NCBI RefSeq assembly: GCF_963576675.1
Contig: NC_088916.1
Coordinates: forward strand, 5,905,001 to 5,969,000
Source: Euphorbia lathyris
Taxonomy: Eukaryota > Streptophyta > Magnoliopsida > Malpighiales > Euphorbiaceae
DNA length: 64,000 bases
Reading direction: 5' to 3'
Positions within the stretch are counted from its first letter, which is position 1, and every line of letters starts with the position of its first letter. Position numbers and translations under genes: made by a program. Shown in pieces: positions 10,949 to 22,343 of the stretch. The notes beneath the pieces are model-generated. The model saw only the letters and a list, made by a program, of their open reading frames with translations. It was not told where the DNA came from and made no database searches.

Positions 10949-12777
10949 TGAAGGAAAATAGGCTAACGTATAGCAGCGGAAATATAAAATTTTTATCCTA
11001 TTTCCATTAACCCAAGATCCGTTAATCGTTATTTCATATAAAGAGGGATAAAAGAAATACCTTTCAGAAGTTCTATCTACCGTTGCAAACGAAGTGCCCA
11101 CAACTCTTACTTCGATTTCCCGAGCACAAAACAAAACAATTGAAGATCAAGTTAGAATCAACCGTTTATAACAACCAAAATAGATTGTCTCTAATTAATC
11201 AACACAAGATCAAGGATAAAGAGAAAGAGATGAAAATCAATCGAATGGAAGGAAGCGGTAGATAATCTCGTCCTCGAACAGGGGGGTCGAAATTCTCTCT
11301 CTTGGTATGCTTAGGGTATTTCGAAAATTTCATAAAGGGGGTATTTATATCCTCTTGTATCTAAACCCTAGTTAGATAGAATTAGGTTACTGAATAAGAA
11401 TTTAATTCAGAATATAATTCTTATTTATTATCTATAATTATATCTTAAATATAAAGATAATATTAGTAACCTTATAGCATAATAATAGGAGTAATATAAT
11501 CTAATTAAAACTCCTAACTTATTTATCCTTTAATTAATTTAATTCATAATCCTAATCTAATTGGAATTGATAAAATCAAATTAATTATTTATGTATCCTA
11601 TATACATAAAATCGCCCCCCCCCCCCTCCTTAACTGGGTCTTATTGGGCTCAGTTGGGCTTCCATCAATTAATTAACATCTGTTTCTCTTTTGGGTTCCA
11701 AGTCTTATGTGTGACCCATTCGGTTCTTATTGCCTCTAGCCGTATGCAACTATTAAATTAATTTTCACAGAATTATATTTAATCTTTGCATAACGGAATG
11801 AGTACGCAAAATGTGATTGGCAAATCCGAAACATTCCCCTAGAGCTATAAGAAGATAGGTTGATTCTGTCGTTGACCTTTCCGTATTAGTTACAGTATAA
11901 TTCGATCCTTTATCAACTACATCCTTGAACTGAATCTTATGACTATGGATAATGTCAAGTCACATATAGCGAGACATTTGTTTTACTTGTACAGGCCGAG
12001 TCAACTCAAATTAGATAGGTTAAGAGAAATCTACATTTCAATCTTAAGTTATCACCTTGCAAGGATTTAGAGTCAAGTCTTCCACAAGCGATCCATGGAC
12101 ATATCTCCCATTTATCGGGAGTGATAAATGCTCAATCCAATGTGTAACTATCCTGCAATTACTTTCTGTGATACCCAATGTCTTCCGTTCACACCCTAGA
12201 GTCATCTCTGTTAAGGATCGTGTTATAACAGGATCAAAGCGTCACATTCCGTAATCCAGAATTACTAATTAACATTCCTTTGAGTCTGAGGGTTACTTAT
12301 ACCTATTAATACCAATGAGATAAATAGGTGACAAGGATGAATCTACCCATCCTGTTATCTCAAGTCGGGTCCCCAATCCTAATGAACTTCTTTTCATTGG
12401 ATCCATGTAACTGTCCAGATATCTGTATGTATGAAGCTTGTGAGATCAGCTTTCTGTCGCGACAGAAGACATTGTTACATGCAAGTCTCAGCAGTGATAT
12501 GTCAATCCTAAACATATTACTTGACTTGGGGTGGTTTTAAGTTTATTAGTTTATTATAAAGTTCCGTCTCACTTCATGCTTGTATGAACACTTTATAATC
12601 ACTTTAAACAAACTTACAGATTTCCTTTTATTAGACTTTATTTAGTTCTTAAAAATGGATTGCCTTTATATAGTTATGAAAACATATATCTCATTAAAAC
12701 AAACGATATAAAGAACACTTCATTTACATTAAGTTTGTATCCTAGAACAATTGTCTATAGGACATTAAACCCCAACA
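10949..12777 (-). repeat. 3' LTR of the nested copia element
   Basis: This 1829-bp LTR is downstream in element orientation. It differs from the other LTR by scattered substitutions and a longer C-run (about 11613-11626, against a short run near 19212). The polypurine tract (AAGTGGGAGTA, minus strand) adjoins it at 12778. Confidence 0.9.
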
Positions 12778-12791
12778 TACTCCCACTTGGA

Positions 12792-14462
12792 CTAAAGCCA
12801 ATTGTTTCTACAACTTATCCCAGTAGAAGTTAGATGACGATCATGTACTTTCTGGGTTAAGGGCTTTGTCAACGTATCTGAAATCTTGTCCTCAGTAGGT
12901 ACTCTTTCTATTCTCACATCTCCTTTTGCCACAATTTCTCTTACAATGTGGTATCGCTTCAGGTAATGCTTGGATGCATTTTGAGACCGTGGTTCCTTTG
13001 CTTGCGTAATGGCTCCATTGTTATCACAGTACAGTGTAATAGGATTTACAATGTCAGGCATCACACCAAGTTCAATAATGAACTTCCTAATCCAAACCGC
13101 TTCCTTTGCTGCTTCCACAGCAGCGATATACTCTGACTCGGTTGTAGAGAAAGCTATGCTTCCTTGCTTGGAACTCTTCCAGCTGACCGCGTCCCCATTC
13201 AAGATAAACAGGTATCTTGATTGGGATTTAAAATCGTGCTCATCTGTGAGATGACTGGCATCTGAAAATCCTTCTATTTTCAGATCCCCTTCTCCGTACA
13301 CTAGGAATATGTCTTTAGTCCTTCTCAAGTACTTAAGAATGTTTTTGACGGCATTCCAGTGCTCGTCTCCCAGATTACCTTGGTAACGACTCATTATACT
13401 TAACGCGAACGCTACGTCAGGTCTAGTGCATAGCATAGCATACATAATCGAATCGATTGCGCTGGTGTACGGGACTACAGCCATGCGCTTCTTATCATCT
13501 TCGTTTTTAGGACATTGATGATTGCTTAACTTTACTCCATGTATCATGGGTAAGTTACCTCGTTTCGATTCAAGCATGCTAAACCTCTTTAGCACCTTTT
13601 CGATGTATGTAGCCTGTGAAAGACCAAGCAGTCTTCTTGATCTATCTTTGTAGATCTTTATACCAAGTATATAAGCTGCTTCACCAAGGTCTTTCATGGA
13701 GAAGTTACCAGATAACCATACTTTTACCGACTGTAGTAGAGCTATGTCATTTCCCATTAATAATATATCATCCACATATAATATCAGAAATGCAACTGAG
13801 CTCCCACTTGCTTTCTTGTAAATGCAAGCTTCTTCGCAATTTTGTTCGAAACCAAATTGTTTTATGGTTTCATCAAAACGCTTGTTCCAGCTTCTTGATG
13901 CTTGCTTAAGTCCATAAATGGATCTCTGAAGTTTGGAAACCTTGTTTGCATCCTTTGATATGAAACCTTCAGGTTGCATCATATATACATCCTCAAGCAG
14001 GTTTCCGTTTAGGAAAGCTGTTTTCACATCCATTTGCCAAATCTCGTAATCGTAGTGAGCAGCAATAGCAAGCATTATTCTGATTGATTTGGACATAGCC
14101 ACATGAGAGAAAGTTTCGTCATAATCAATTCCTTGTTTCTGACGACATCCTTTCGCTACTAACCTAGCTTTGTAGGTGCTAACATTTCCATCCATGGCAG
14201 TCTTCTTTTTGAAGATCCACCTGCACCCAATGGGTTTTATCCCTTCGGGTGGATCAACCAAAGTCCACACTTGGTTTGTGTACATGGAATCCATCTCAGA
14301 ATCCATGGCTTCAAGCCATGCTTTAGAATCTGGACTATTAAGAGCCTCTTCATAGTTTTCGGATCCGTCGTCTAACACGGGAACCTCATCATCATCTCCC
14401 ACTAGAAAACCATATCTAATAGGGAGTTCACGAACTCTTTGTGATCTACGAATGGGTGGCAC
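12792..14462 (-). pseudogene. Copia reverse transcriptase and RNase H
   Basis: A 556-codon open frame starts at the in-frame stop TAA 14463-14465; the first codon is GTG, not a true start. It contains the copia RT signature WIFKKKTAMDGNVSTYKARL, DVKTAFLNG (first catalytic Asp), SIYGLKQASRSW and YVDDILLMGND (YVDD box). RNase H follows with FSDASH, STTESEYIAA and LYCDNNGAI, ending near a DTLTKPL motif. All catalytic positions I can see are present, so this is the best-preserved module of the element. It would normally be cleaved from the Gag-Pol polyprotein, and it is cut off by the upstream stop. Confidence 0.9.
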
Positions 14463-15944
14463 TTAAGTCTCATCTAATGGGACAGCTTCGGGTTCCTCAA
14501 CCGCCTCTGTTGTTTCAATCGGTGTTTCTTGTTCTTGAACTTCATCAAGTTCAATCATGCTTCCCTTTTCTGTTTCTTCGAGAAACTCTTTCTCCAAGAA
14601 GGTTGCGTGCTTGGATACTATTACTTTCTGATCATCTGGATGATAGAAGTAATACCCCACAGTTTCCTTAGGGTATCCAATGAAGAAACACTTATCAGAT
14701 TTAGAATATAGTTTGTCTGACTCAATGCGTTTGAAAAATGCTGAACAACCCCATACTCTCATGAATGAGAACACGGGTTTCCTACCAACGAACAATTCAT
14801 ATGGTGTGGAACTAGCAGATTTAGTTGGTACTCGATTTAGGGTGAAGAGGGCAGTTTCTAAGGCATAGCCCCAGAATGTCTTTGGAAGTAATGCTATGCT
14901 CATCATGGATCGTACCATATCTAGTAAGGTACGGTTCCTCCTCTTGGAGACACCATTGTGTTGTGGTGTATAGGGAGGTGTCCATTGTGAGCATATCCCA
15001 CATTCAGTTAGATAATTCAGAAAATCATCTGAAACATATTCGCCACCTCGATCGGATCGAAGTGTCTTTATTTTCTTTCCTAATTGATTTTCTACTTCAT
15101 TCTTGAAGCATTTGAATTTCTCAAAGGCTTCGGACTTGTGCCTCATCAAGTAGATATAACCATATCGGGTATGGTCGTCTATGAAGCTTATGAAGTATCT
15201 GAATCCTCCTCTTGCTTGGACTGACATAGGACCACATACATTGGAATGTATTAATCCTAGAGTGTCTGATACACGCTCACCTTTATTGCTAAAGGGTGTC
15301 TTTGTCATTTTACCTTTTAAACATGCTTCGCATGTTTCCAATGATTCAGGATCAATTGAATTTATAAGCCCATCTTGATGTAGCTTAAGCATGTGTCTTT
15401 TGTTTATATGGCCTAAACGACAATGCCACAAGTAAGTTGAATTATCTAGCTTATGTCTTTTGGTATCAATTGCGAAAACAGAAATTTTGTCATCTAGCAC
15501 ATAAATCCCATTTTGTGATATTCCTGAAAAATAGAAAATCTCATCTCTATAAAAATCGCAATGTTTGTCTTTTATTGAAATATGAAAACCATCGTCAACA
15601 AGACGGCTAATAGAAATAATGTTATACAAACAGTTCCCTAATTCTATTACAAGTCCAGAGGGAAAATTTAAAGCATAATCTCCAATGGCGAGGGCGGCAA
15701 CTCTTGCTCCATTTCCTACTCGCAAGTTTATGCTTCCTTTCTTCAGTTCCCTAGTCCTATTTAGTTCCTGCATATTTGTACAAATATGAGATCCACATCC
15801 GGTATCAAGTACCCAAGATTCAGACTGTGAAACTGTATTTATTTCAATATAAAACATACCAGATGTTGAAGCACCGCCTTTTCCCTTCTTGAGGGAGGCT
15901 AGGTACTCCTTTGTAGTTCCTTCTCCAATGCCCGTCTTTACCAC
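14463..15944 (-). pseudogene. Copia protease-integrase module with damaged DDE triad
   Basis: This module lies in the same frame as the RT downstream, separated only by TAA 14463-14465. The protease loop SWVLDTGCGSHIC is near the N-terminus, then the integrase zinc module (HCRLGHINKRH ... CEACLKGK). The catalytic core reads LIHSNVCGPM, LRSDRGGEY and QHNGVSKRRNRT. Copia relatives have D, D and E at these places; here the first Asp is Asn and the Glu is Lys, so strand transfer should be abolished. It is fused to gag in functional elements, but a one-base shift near 15920-15944 separates them here. Confidence 0.9.
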
Positions 15945-16689
15945 AGAAGTGGCACTCTCCTTTGGGCTTCTTCGCTTCCTTTCCCTTAGCTCTAGTGGGC
16001 ATGGCTCCCTTGCCTTTCTTGGGATATTTAGGATTGGGAAAATTCCCCTTCCTCTTCTTTGATCCCTCTATGACAAGAGCCGGTATTGCCTTGTCTTTCT
16101 TCATATCAGGCTCAACTGATTTGAGCATATTTGCAAGCTCTTCAAGAGAGGTTTGCAAGCCATTCATCTGGTAGTTCATGATGAACTGTGAATAACTCTC
16201 TAGGAGCGATTGAAAAATTAAGTCTATGCTTAGTTCGTTATCCATCGCGAATCCAATACTAGAAAGTTTGGTAATATAGCCAATCATCTTGACACAATGT
16301 GTCATCACAGATGTGCCCTCTTGCATCCTGCAACGATATAGCAACTTGGATATCTCGTAGCGTTCGCACCTAGTCTGTTTCCCAAACAGCTCCTTAAGGT
16401 GCATGATGATGGAATAGGCATCCATTTCCTCATGTTGCCTTTGCAATTCCGGTGTCATCGATGCAAGTATGATGCATCCCGCATGATCGTCATCAGCTTT
16501 GTGCTACTGGTAAGCATCAATTTCTTCGATGGGAGCATCATCAGCTGGGATAGGGGGTATCGTTGTATCAAGTACATACCCTATCTTATCGAACTTCAAA
16601 ACAATTTTGAGGTTACGAAACCAGTCGGTGAAGTTTGAACCGTTCAATTTGTTATCGGTAAGAATGTTTTGCAGATTGGTTTTAGTCAT
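15844..16689 (-). pseudogene. Copia gag with stop and broken zinc knuckle
   Basis: It starts MTKTNLQNILTDNKLNG at 16689, is interrupted by TAG at 16504-16506, and resumes in the same frame through HKADDDHAGCIILASMTPEL. The UBN2-type gag core follows, then the zinc knuckle CHFCGKDGHWRRNY, in which the last Cys of C-x2-C-x4-H-x4-C is Tyr. Shortly after, the frame slips so that the last 20 or so codons are out of register with the protease. It would form the virus-like particle and bind RNA. Confidence 0.85.
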
Positions 16690-17928
16690 GATTTTAAGAG
16701 TGTTTAATTAAACCTGAGAGTGAGAAAGAGTAAACGTATGTTATTCATTTGCTTTAAAGTATATCAATATAAAATTATAGGCCTTTTGTTTATTTTAGAT
16801 TGCTCCCATTATTTTGCCAAATTAATAACCCTCCATATTAATTCGAAGAATTTCACAAATCCTTTAGTGAGCTAGGATCCTAACTCCTGAGATTTCGCCT
16901 TGAGTTTGCTCAACAAGCTAGTCTCATTTGTTAGGTAGATTCATATAATCAATCACATCTTTAATGTGATTCCTAGGTTATTGGGTTACTAACCACATTA
17001 GTAACTAATATGCTATTCATATTAATCCCAACCATATTGCCCATTAGTTTATGACAACATGAGTTTGCTCATCCAATTATTATAATCTAATTTAAGTATT
17101 ACCCCATATTCATGAAAAATGATTTTCGATAATTCAGGTGTTACCATAAGACCCCGAGCTTAAGTTTGCTCAACAACCCAAAGGCCCCCAGTACTGCCGG
17201 CTGAATTATAATATTAGGGAGGGGCAACCGATTTAATAACTTGCTTATTTACTTAACTTTTAATTAGTGAGGGATTTTTATTTTAAGTCTCATAATCTAA
17301 CTTAATCTTGATTTTCTTTAGCATACATCAGACACATACATTGGCATTATGGACATATCATCTAAATTATTCCGTCGAGCCAGAGACGGAATAAAAGGCC
17401 AAACCTAGGGAAATACTAACTATTACATATTTCTCTTTAGGTCCTCCGTCTTCTCCATGGCGCCTTGAAATTACATATTAATTTCTATTCTACTAAAGAA
17501 AACTTCAATTAAATTGAAGGGAATTAGATGAGAGGAGAAATTACAATAGATAGTAGAAAGGCAGGACTCGCAGGCCCTATTTCAAAAATACCAAAAGACT
17601 AAAAGAGGGTCCAAATATATCCATAACTCCAAACATGCATAGACTCAATTAAATAAATTTAATTGGTTGATTACATAAATACTTTATGTAATATTTAGGT
17701 TAATCACATTAACACATCAAATTAATTTTCATCCAATTTTACTTCTAATAGTTTCGTATCTTCTATATTAACCTTTTAGATTAATATAACTATACAAAAC
17801 TTTAATTTATGCATGTCCCAATTATTTTGATTTCAATTCATTTAATACTTTTGATTTACAAATAGGTAAAACAAACTTTTAAATAAATTTTCATTCGATA
17901 ATCAAAACAGAAAACTATTAATTTCTGA

Positions 17929-17931
<3 letters not shown>

Positions 17932-17961
<30 letters not shown>
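17932..17961. repeat. (AT)n microsatellite
   Basis: About 15 uninterrupted AT dinucleotides lie in the copia leader. Confidence 0.95.
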
Positions 17962-17964
<3 letters not shown>

Positions 17965-17999
17965 TTTAAAACTAATTTTAAAACGGTTTTAAAATAAGT

Positions 18000-18175
18000 G
18001 GATCTCGGGCCGGGCCCGAGGGTGGGCTGATGCCGTTTGGCAGCAACCCTAAACGTCTGATCCACCGCTGCCTTGCGGCAGCGGCGGCCAGGCGCCGCGT
18101 GCGGTTGCTGTCGTGAGGCAGCAGCCGCGCGATAGCAGCCGGGTTGCGTCGTGAGGCGCGACCCGAGCTGCTGTC
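18000..18175. repeat. GC-rich island with short inverted repeats in the copia leader
   Basis: The sequence changes abruptly from AT-rich to very GC-rich. It is full of GCAGC/GCTGC words and local hairpins such as gctgccttgcggcagc, gggccgggccc and caggcgccgcg. In minus orientation it sits about 375 bases after the primer binding site, where a structured packaging or dimerisation signal could lie. It may also be captured DNA. Confidence 0.6.
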
Positions 18176-18536
18176 AAATAATTTTTTTTTATTTAAATAT
18201 AATTATAAATATATATATCAGTTCTAAAACAGTTTTAAAACGATTTTCAGAAAATAGGAAAACCTATTATAGATTTTCCGTTTTATCTTTAGAATCAATA
18301 AAATTAACTTTTATCAATCTAACTATAAAACTAATAGATTTTGTTATAATGATTATCAACCGAAATAATGAGGAACATATGCATAAAATATTTTAATTAA
18401 CAATTAATTAAAACTTATTTATCTTTAGAACTAATTAATCAAAACAGTTTTGTTAATTAACCTAAATATAAATATTTATTCAACCTGATTGAAAAACTTC
18501 TAAATTTTCATATATGAAATAACGGATTTAACCCAG

Positions 18537-18549
18537 GCTCTGATACCAC
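18537..18549 (-). other. tRNA-Met primer binding site of the nested copia
   Basis: Read on the minus strand, GTGGTATCAGAGC directly abuts the LTR. It matches the TGGTATCAGAGC site complementary to the 3' end of initiator tRNA-Met, which primes copia reverse transcription. Confidence 0.9.
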
Positions 18550-20367
18550 TGAAGGAAAATAGGCTAACGTATAGAGGCGGAAATATAAAAATTTTAACCT
18601 ATTTCCATTAACCCAAGATCCGTTAATCGTTATTTCATATAAAGAGGGATAAAAGAAATATCTTTCAGAAGTTCTATCTAGCGTTGCAAACGAAGTGCCC
18701 ACAACTCTTACTTCGAGTTCCCGAGCACAAAACAAAACAATTGAAGATCAAGTTAGCATCAACCGTTTATAACAACCAAAATAGATTGTCTCTAATTAAT
18801 CAACACAAGATCAAGGATAAAGAGAAAGAGATGAAAATCAATCGAACTAGAAGCGGTAGATAATCTCTTCCTCGAATAGGGGGGTTGAAATTCTCTCTCT
18901 TGGTATGCTTAGGGTATTTCGAGAATTGCATAAAGGGGGTATTTATATCCTCTTGTATCTAAACCCTAGTTAGATAGAATTAGGTTACTGAATAAGAATT
19001 TAATTCAGAATATAATTCTTATTTATTATCTATAATTATATCTTAAATATAAAGATAATATTAGTAACCTTATAGCATAATAATAGGAGTAATATAATCT
19101 AATTAAAACTCCTAACTTATTTATCCTTTAATTAATTTACTTCATAATCCTAATCTAATTAGAATTGATAAAATCAAATTAATTATTTATGTATCCTATA
19201 TACATAAAATCGCCCCCTCCTTAACTGGGTCTTATTGGGCTCAGTTGGGCTTCCATCAATTAATTAACATTTGTTTCTCTTTTGGGTTCCAAGTCTTATG
19301 TGTGACCCATTAGGTTCTTATTGCTTCTAGCCGTATGCAACTATTAAATTAATTTTCACAGAATTATATTTAATCTTTGCATAATGGAATGAGTACGCAA
19401 AATGTGATTGGCAAATCCGAAACATTCCCCTAGAGCTATAAGAAGATAGGTTGATTCTGTCGTTGACCTTTCCGTATTAGTTACAGTATAATTCGATCCT
19501 TTATCAACTACATCCTTGAACTGAATCTTATGACTATGGATAATGTCAACTCACATATAGCGAGACGTTCGTTTTACTTGTACAGGCCGAGTCAACTCCA
19601 ATTAGATAGGTTAAGAGAAATCTGCATTTCAATCTTAAGCTATCACCTTGCAAGGATTTAGAGTCAAGTCTTCCACAAGCGATCCATAGATATATCTCCC
19701 ATTTATCGGCAGTGATAAATGCTCAATCCAATGTATAACTATCCTGCAATTACTTCCTGTGATACCCAACGTCTGCCGTTCACATCCCAGAGTCATCTCT
19801 GTTAAGGATCGTGTTACAACAGGATCAAAGCGTCACATTTCGTAATCTAGAATTACTAATTAACATTCCTTTGAGTCTGAGGATTACTTATACCTATTAA
19901 TACCAATGAGATAAACAGGTGACAAGGATGAATCTACCCATCCTGTTATCTCAAGTCGGGTCCCCAATCCTAATGAACTTCTTTTCATTGGATCCATGTA
20001 ACTGTCCAGATATCTGTATATATGAAGCTTGTGAGATCAGCTTTCTGTCGCGACAGAAGACATTGTTACATGCAAGTCTCAGCAGTGATATGTCAATCCT
20101 AAACATATTACTTGACTTGGGGTGGTTTTAAGTTTATTAGTTTATTATAAAGTTTCGTCTCACTTCATGCTTGTATGAACACTTTATAATCACTTTAAAC
20201 AAACTTACGGATTCCTTTTATTAGACTTTATTTAGTTCTTAAAAAGGGATTGCCTTTATATAGTTATGAAAACATATATCTCATTAAAACAAACGATATA
20301 AAGAACACTTCATTTACCTTAAGTTTGTATCCTAGAACAATTGTCTATAGGACACTAAACCCAAACA
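18550..20367 (-). repeat. 5' LTR of the nested copia element
   Basis: This 1818-bp LTR is upstream in element orientation. A TATAAATA box on the minus strand near 18940-18950 is a likely promoter core. The opposite end at 20367 is followed by the TSD AGAAG. Confidence 0.9.
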
Positions 20368-20372
20368 AGAAG

Positions 20373-21334
20373 GTCTGGAGGCTCTGGGTGCTGAAGTAAT
20401 CTATGAAGAAGAGCCTTTGTAAGAAGAAAGTGAAAACGTCATCCAGATAGATGAATTGAAACCAGTTCCTTCACCACTAGAGGATGACAGATCATTGGCC
20501 AGAGATCCATTGGAGGAAGTGAACTTGGGAACTTCTGAGAACCCAAGATGTACATACATCAGTAGTCTTTTGGATCCACACATCAAAGGGAGACTCATTG
20601 CATTGTTGCAAGAGTACAAGGATTGCTTTGCATGGGAGTATCATCAGATGCCTGGACTTAGTAGAAAGTTGGTGGAGCATCGTCTGCCAATGAAGCCAGA
20701 ATTCAAACCTTATAAACAACCTCCCAGAAGAATGTCCAAAGAGGTAGAATTGAAGGTGAAAGAAGAAGTTGAAAAGTTGTTGAAAGCTGGATTCATAAGA
20801 CCCATCAGGTATGCTCAATGGTTATCTAATATTGTACCGGTGGTAAAGAAGAATGGCAAGCTACGAGTTTGTGTGGACTTCAGAGACCTTAATACAGCAA
20901 CTCCGAAGGATGTGTATGTGATGCCCATGGCAGACATGTTGGTGGATGCAGTAGCTAACAATGAGCTTTTATCTTTTTTAGATTGTGTGGCAGGATATAA
21001 TCAAATTGCCATTACTGAAGAAGATACTTCAAAGACCGCCTTTCGATGTCCAGGTGCTATTGGGACATTTGAGTGGCTGGTCATGCCTTTTGGCTTGAAG
21101 AATGCAGGTGCTACCTACCAAAGAGCCATGAATGCCATTTTCCATGATATGATTGGAAAAAATCTTGAGGTTTACATTGATGACATCGTCATAAAGTCCA
21201 AAAAAGAAATGGAGCACATAGATCATTTGAGATGTGGTTTTCAAAGGATGAGGGAGCATCAACTAAAACTCAATCCCCTCAAGTGTGCTTTTGGGGTGAA
21301 AGCTGGAAACTTCCTTGGGTTCCTGGTGCACTAA
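20373..21334 (+). pseudogene. Gypsy (Tat) reverse transcriptase
   Basis: The frame resumes after the copia insertion with GLEALGAEVIYEEEPL, a TAA at 20420, and then an open stretch to 21334. RT motifs are present in order: PRRMSKEVELKVKEEVEKLL, VVKKNGKLRVCVDFRDLN, PMADMLVD, SFLDCVAGYNQI, MPFGLKNAGATYQRAMN and the catalytic box YIDDIVIKSK. It stops at TAA 21332-21334, where family members have Gln (LVHQRG). The polymerase residues look intact but translation is blocked on both sides. Confidence 0.9.
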
Positions 21335-21340
21335 AGAGGC

Positions 21341-22315
21341 GTGGAGATAGATCAGAACAAAGCCAAGGCGATTTTGGAGTCCAAATCCCCTCAAACAAAA
21401 AAGGAGCTTCAGCGGTTCTTGGGGCAAGTGAATTATCTCAAGAGGTTCATCTCCAACTTGGCTGGAAAATCTAAGAGATTTTCTGATTTGCTGCGATTAA
21501 AGAAGGAAGGTGAATTCAAATGGGAGGAACACCATCAGCAAGCCTTCCAGAGTATCAAAGAGTATCTATGCAAACCTCCTGTACTTATGCCTCCAAGGCC
21601 AGGTGTACCTCTGAAACTTTATCTATCTGCCGCTCATGATTCCATTGGATGCTTGTTAGCACAAAACAATTCCAAAGGATATGAGCATGCAATATATTAT
21701 TTGAGTAGATTCTTGAATGCAACTGAGGTAAAATATTCACCAATCGAGAAACTCTGCCTTACATTGTATTTTGCTTGTACCAAACTGCGACATTATATGA
21801 TTGGGGCAAGGGTGTTGGTGGTATCTCAGACTGACTTGATCAAGTATATGTTGAATAAGCCGCTCATAACTGGGAAGATTGGAAAGTGGTCGTTGGCTTT
21901 GGCAATGTTTACTCTGGTGTACTATCCTCAAAAATCAGTGAAGGGGCAAGCACCTGTAGATTTCCTTGCAGATCACCCTTGTCTTGATGTGAAGGATGAA
22001 ATAGACCAAGATCTACCAATCTTCAGTGTTGAAAAATCTCGCTGGATTTTGAAATTTGACGGATCTAGCACCGAGACATCTGCAGGAGCAGGAGTAGTCA
22101 TTGTATCCCCTATGGGAACCAAAACAACAATGTCTTTCAACCTGGATTTCAAATGTACGAACAATCAGGCTGAATATGAAGCTGCGGTCATTGGCCTGGA
22201 GATCTTGAGGGAGTTAGGAGCAGATGATGTCTTGATTCAAGGGGATTCCCAACTCGTCTTGAGGCAACTATCAGGAGAATACATCCGCTGTCCAACTACT
22301 GCAGGAATTCAATGA
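21341..22315 (+). pseudogene. Gypsy RNase H plus archaeal-like second RNase H
   Basis: This continues in the RT frame. The first RNase H is degenerate in its active site (LYLSAAHDSIGCLL, where the usual Asp is replaced), as expected for Tat elements. The second, archaeal-like RNase H begins ILKFDGSSTETSAGAGVVI (Asp), then NNQAEYEAAVIGLEIL (Glu) and LIQGDSQLVLRQLSGEY (Asp). Possession of two RNase H domains is the hallmark of the Tat lineage. The frame ends at TGA 22313-22315 after a shift; the linker to integrase continues in another frame with HIPREMNWEANELAQ. Confidence 0.9.
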
Positions 22316-22343
22316 TTTCTCCTTTCTTCATATTCCCAGGGAG

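Larger units (their letters stand above)
16690..18549 (-). other. 5' leader of the nested copia element
   Basis: This is about 1.86 kb of non-coding sequence between the primer binding site and gag. It contains a (TA)n run and a GC-rich island listed separately. No frame of note is seen. Long leaders occur in several plant copia lineages. Confidence 0.7.
10949..20367 (-). mobile_element. Full-length Ty1/copia retrotransposon nested in the gypsy element, reversed
   Basis: The LTRs at 10949-12777 and 18550-20367 begin TGAAGGAAAATAGG and end AACA, flanked by AGAAG (10944-10948 and 20368-20372). Coding order on the minus strand is gag, protease, integrase, reverse transcriptase, RNase H, the copia arrangement. 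A tRNA-Met-type primer binding site adjoins the right LTR. The insertion splits the gypsy protease and RT frames. LTR divergence is roughly 2 % by eye, similar to the host element, so both insertions may be close in time. Stops, a frameshift and catalytic substitutions make it non-autonomous. Confidence 0.95.
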
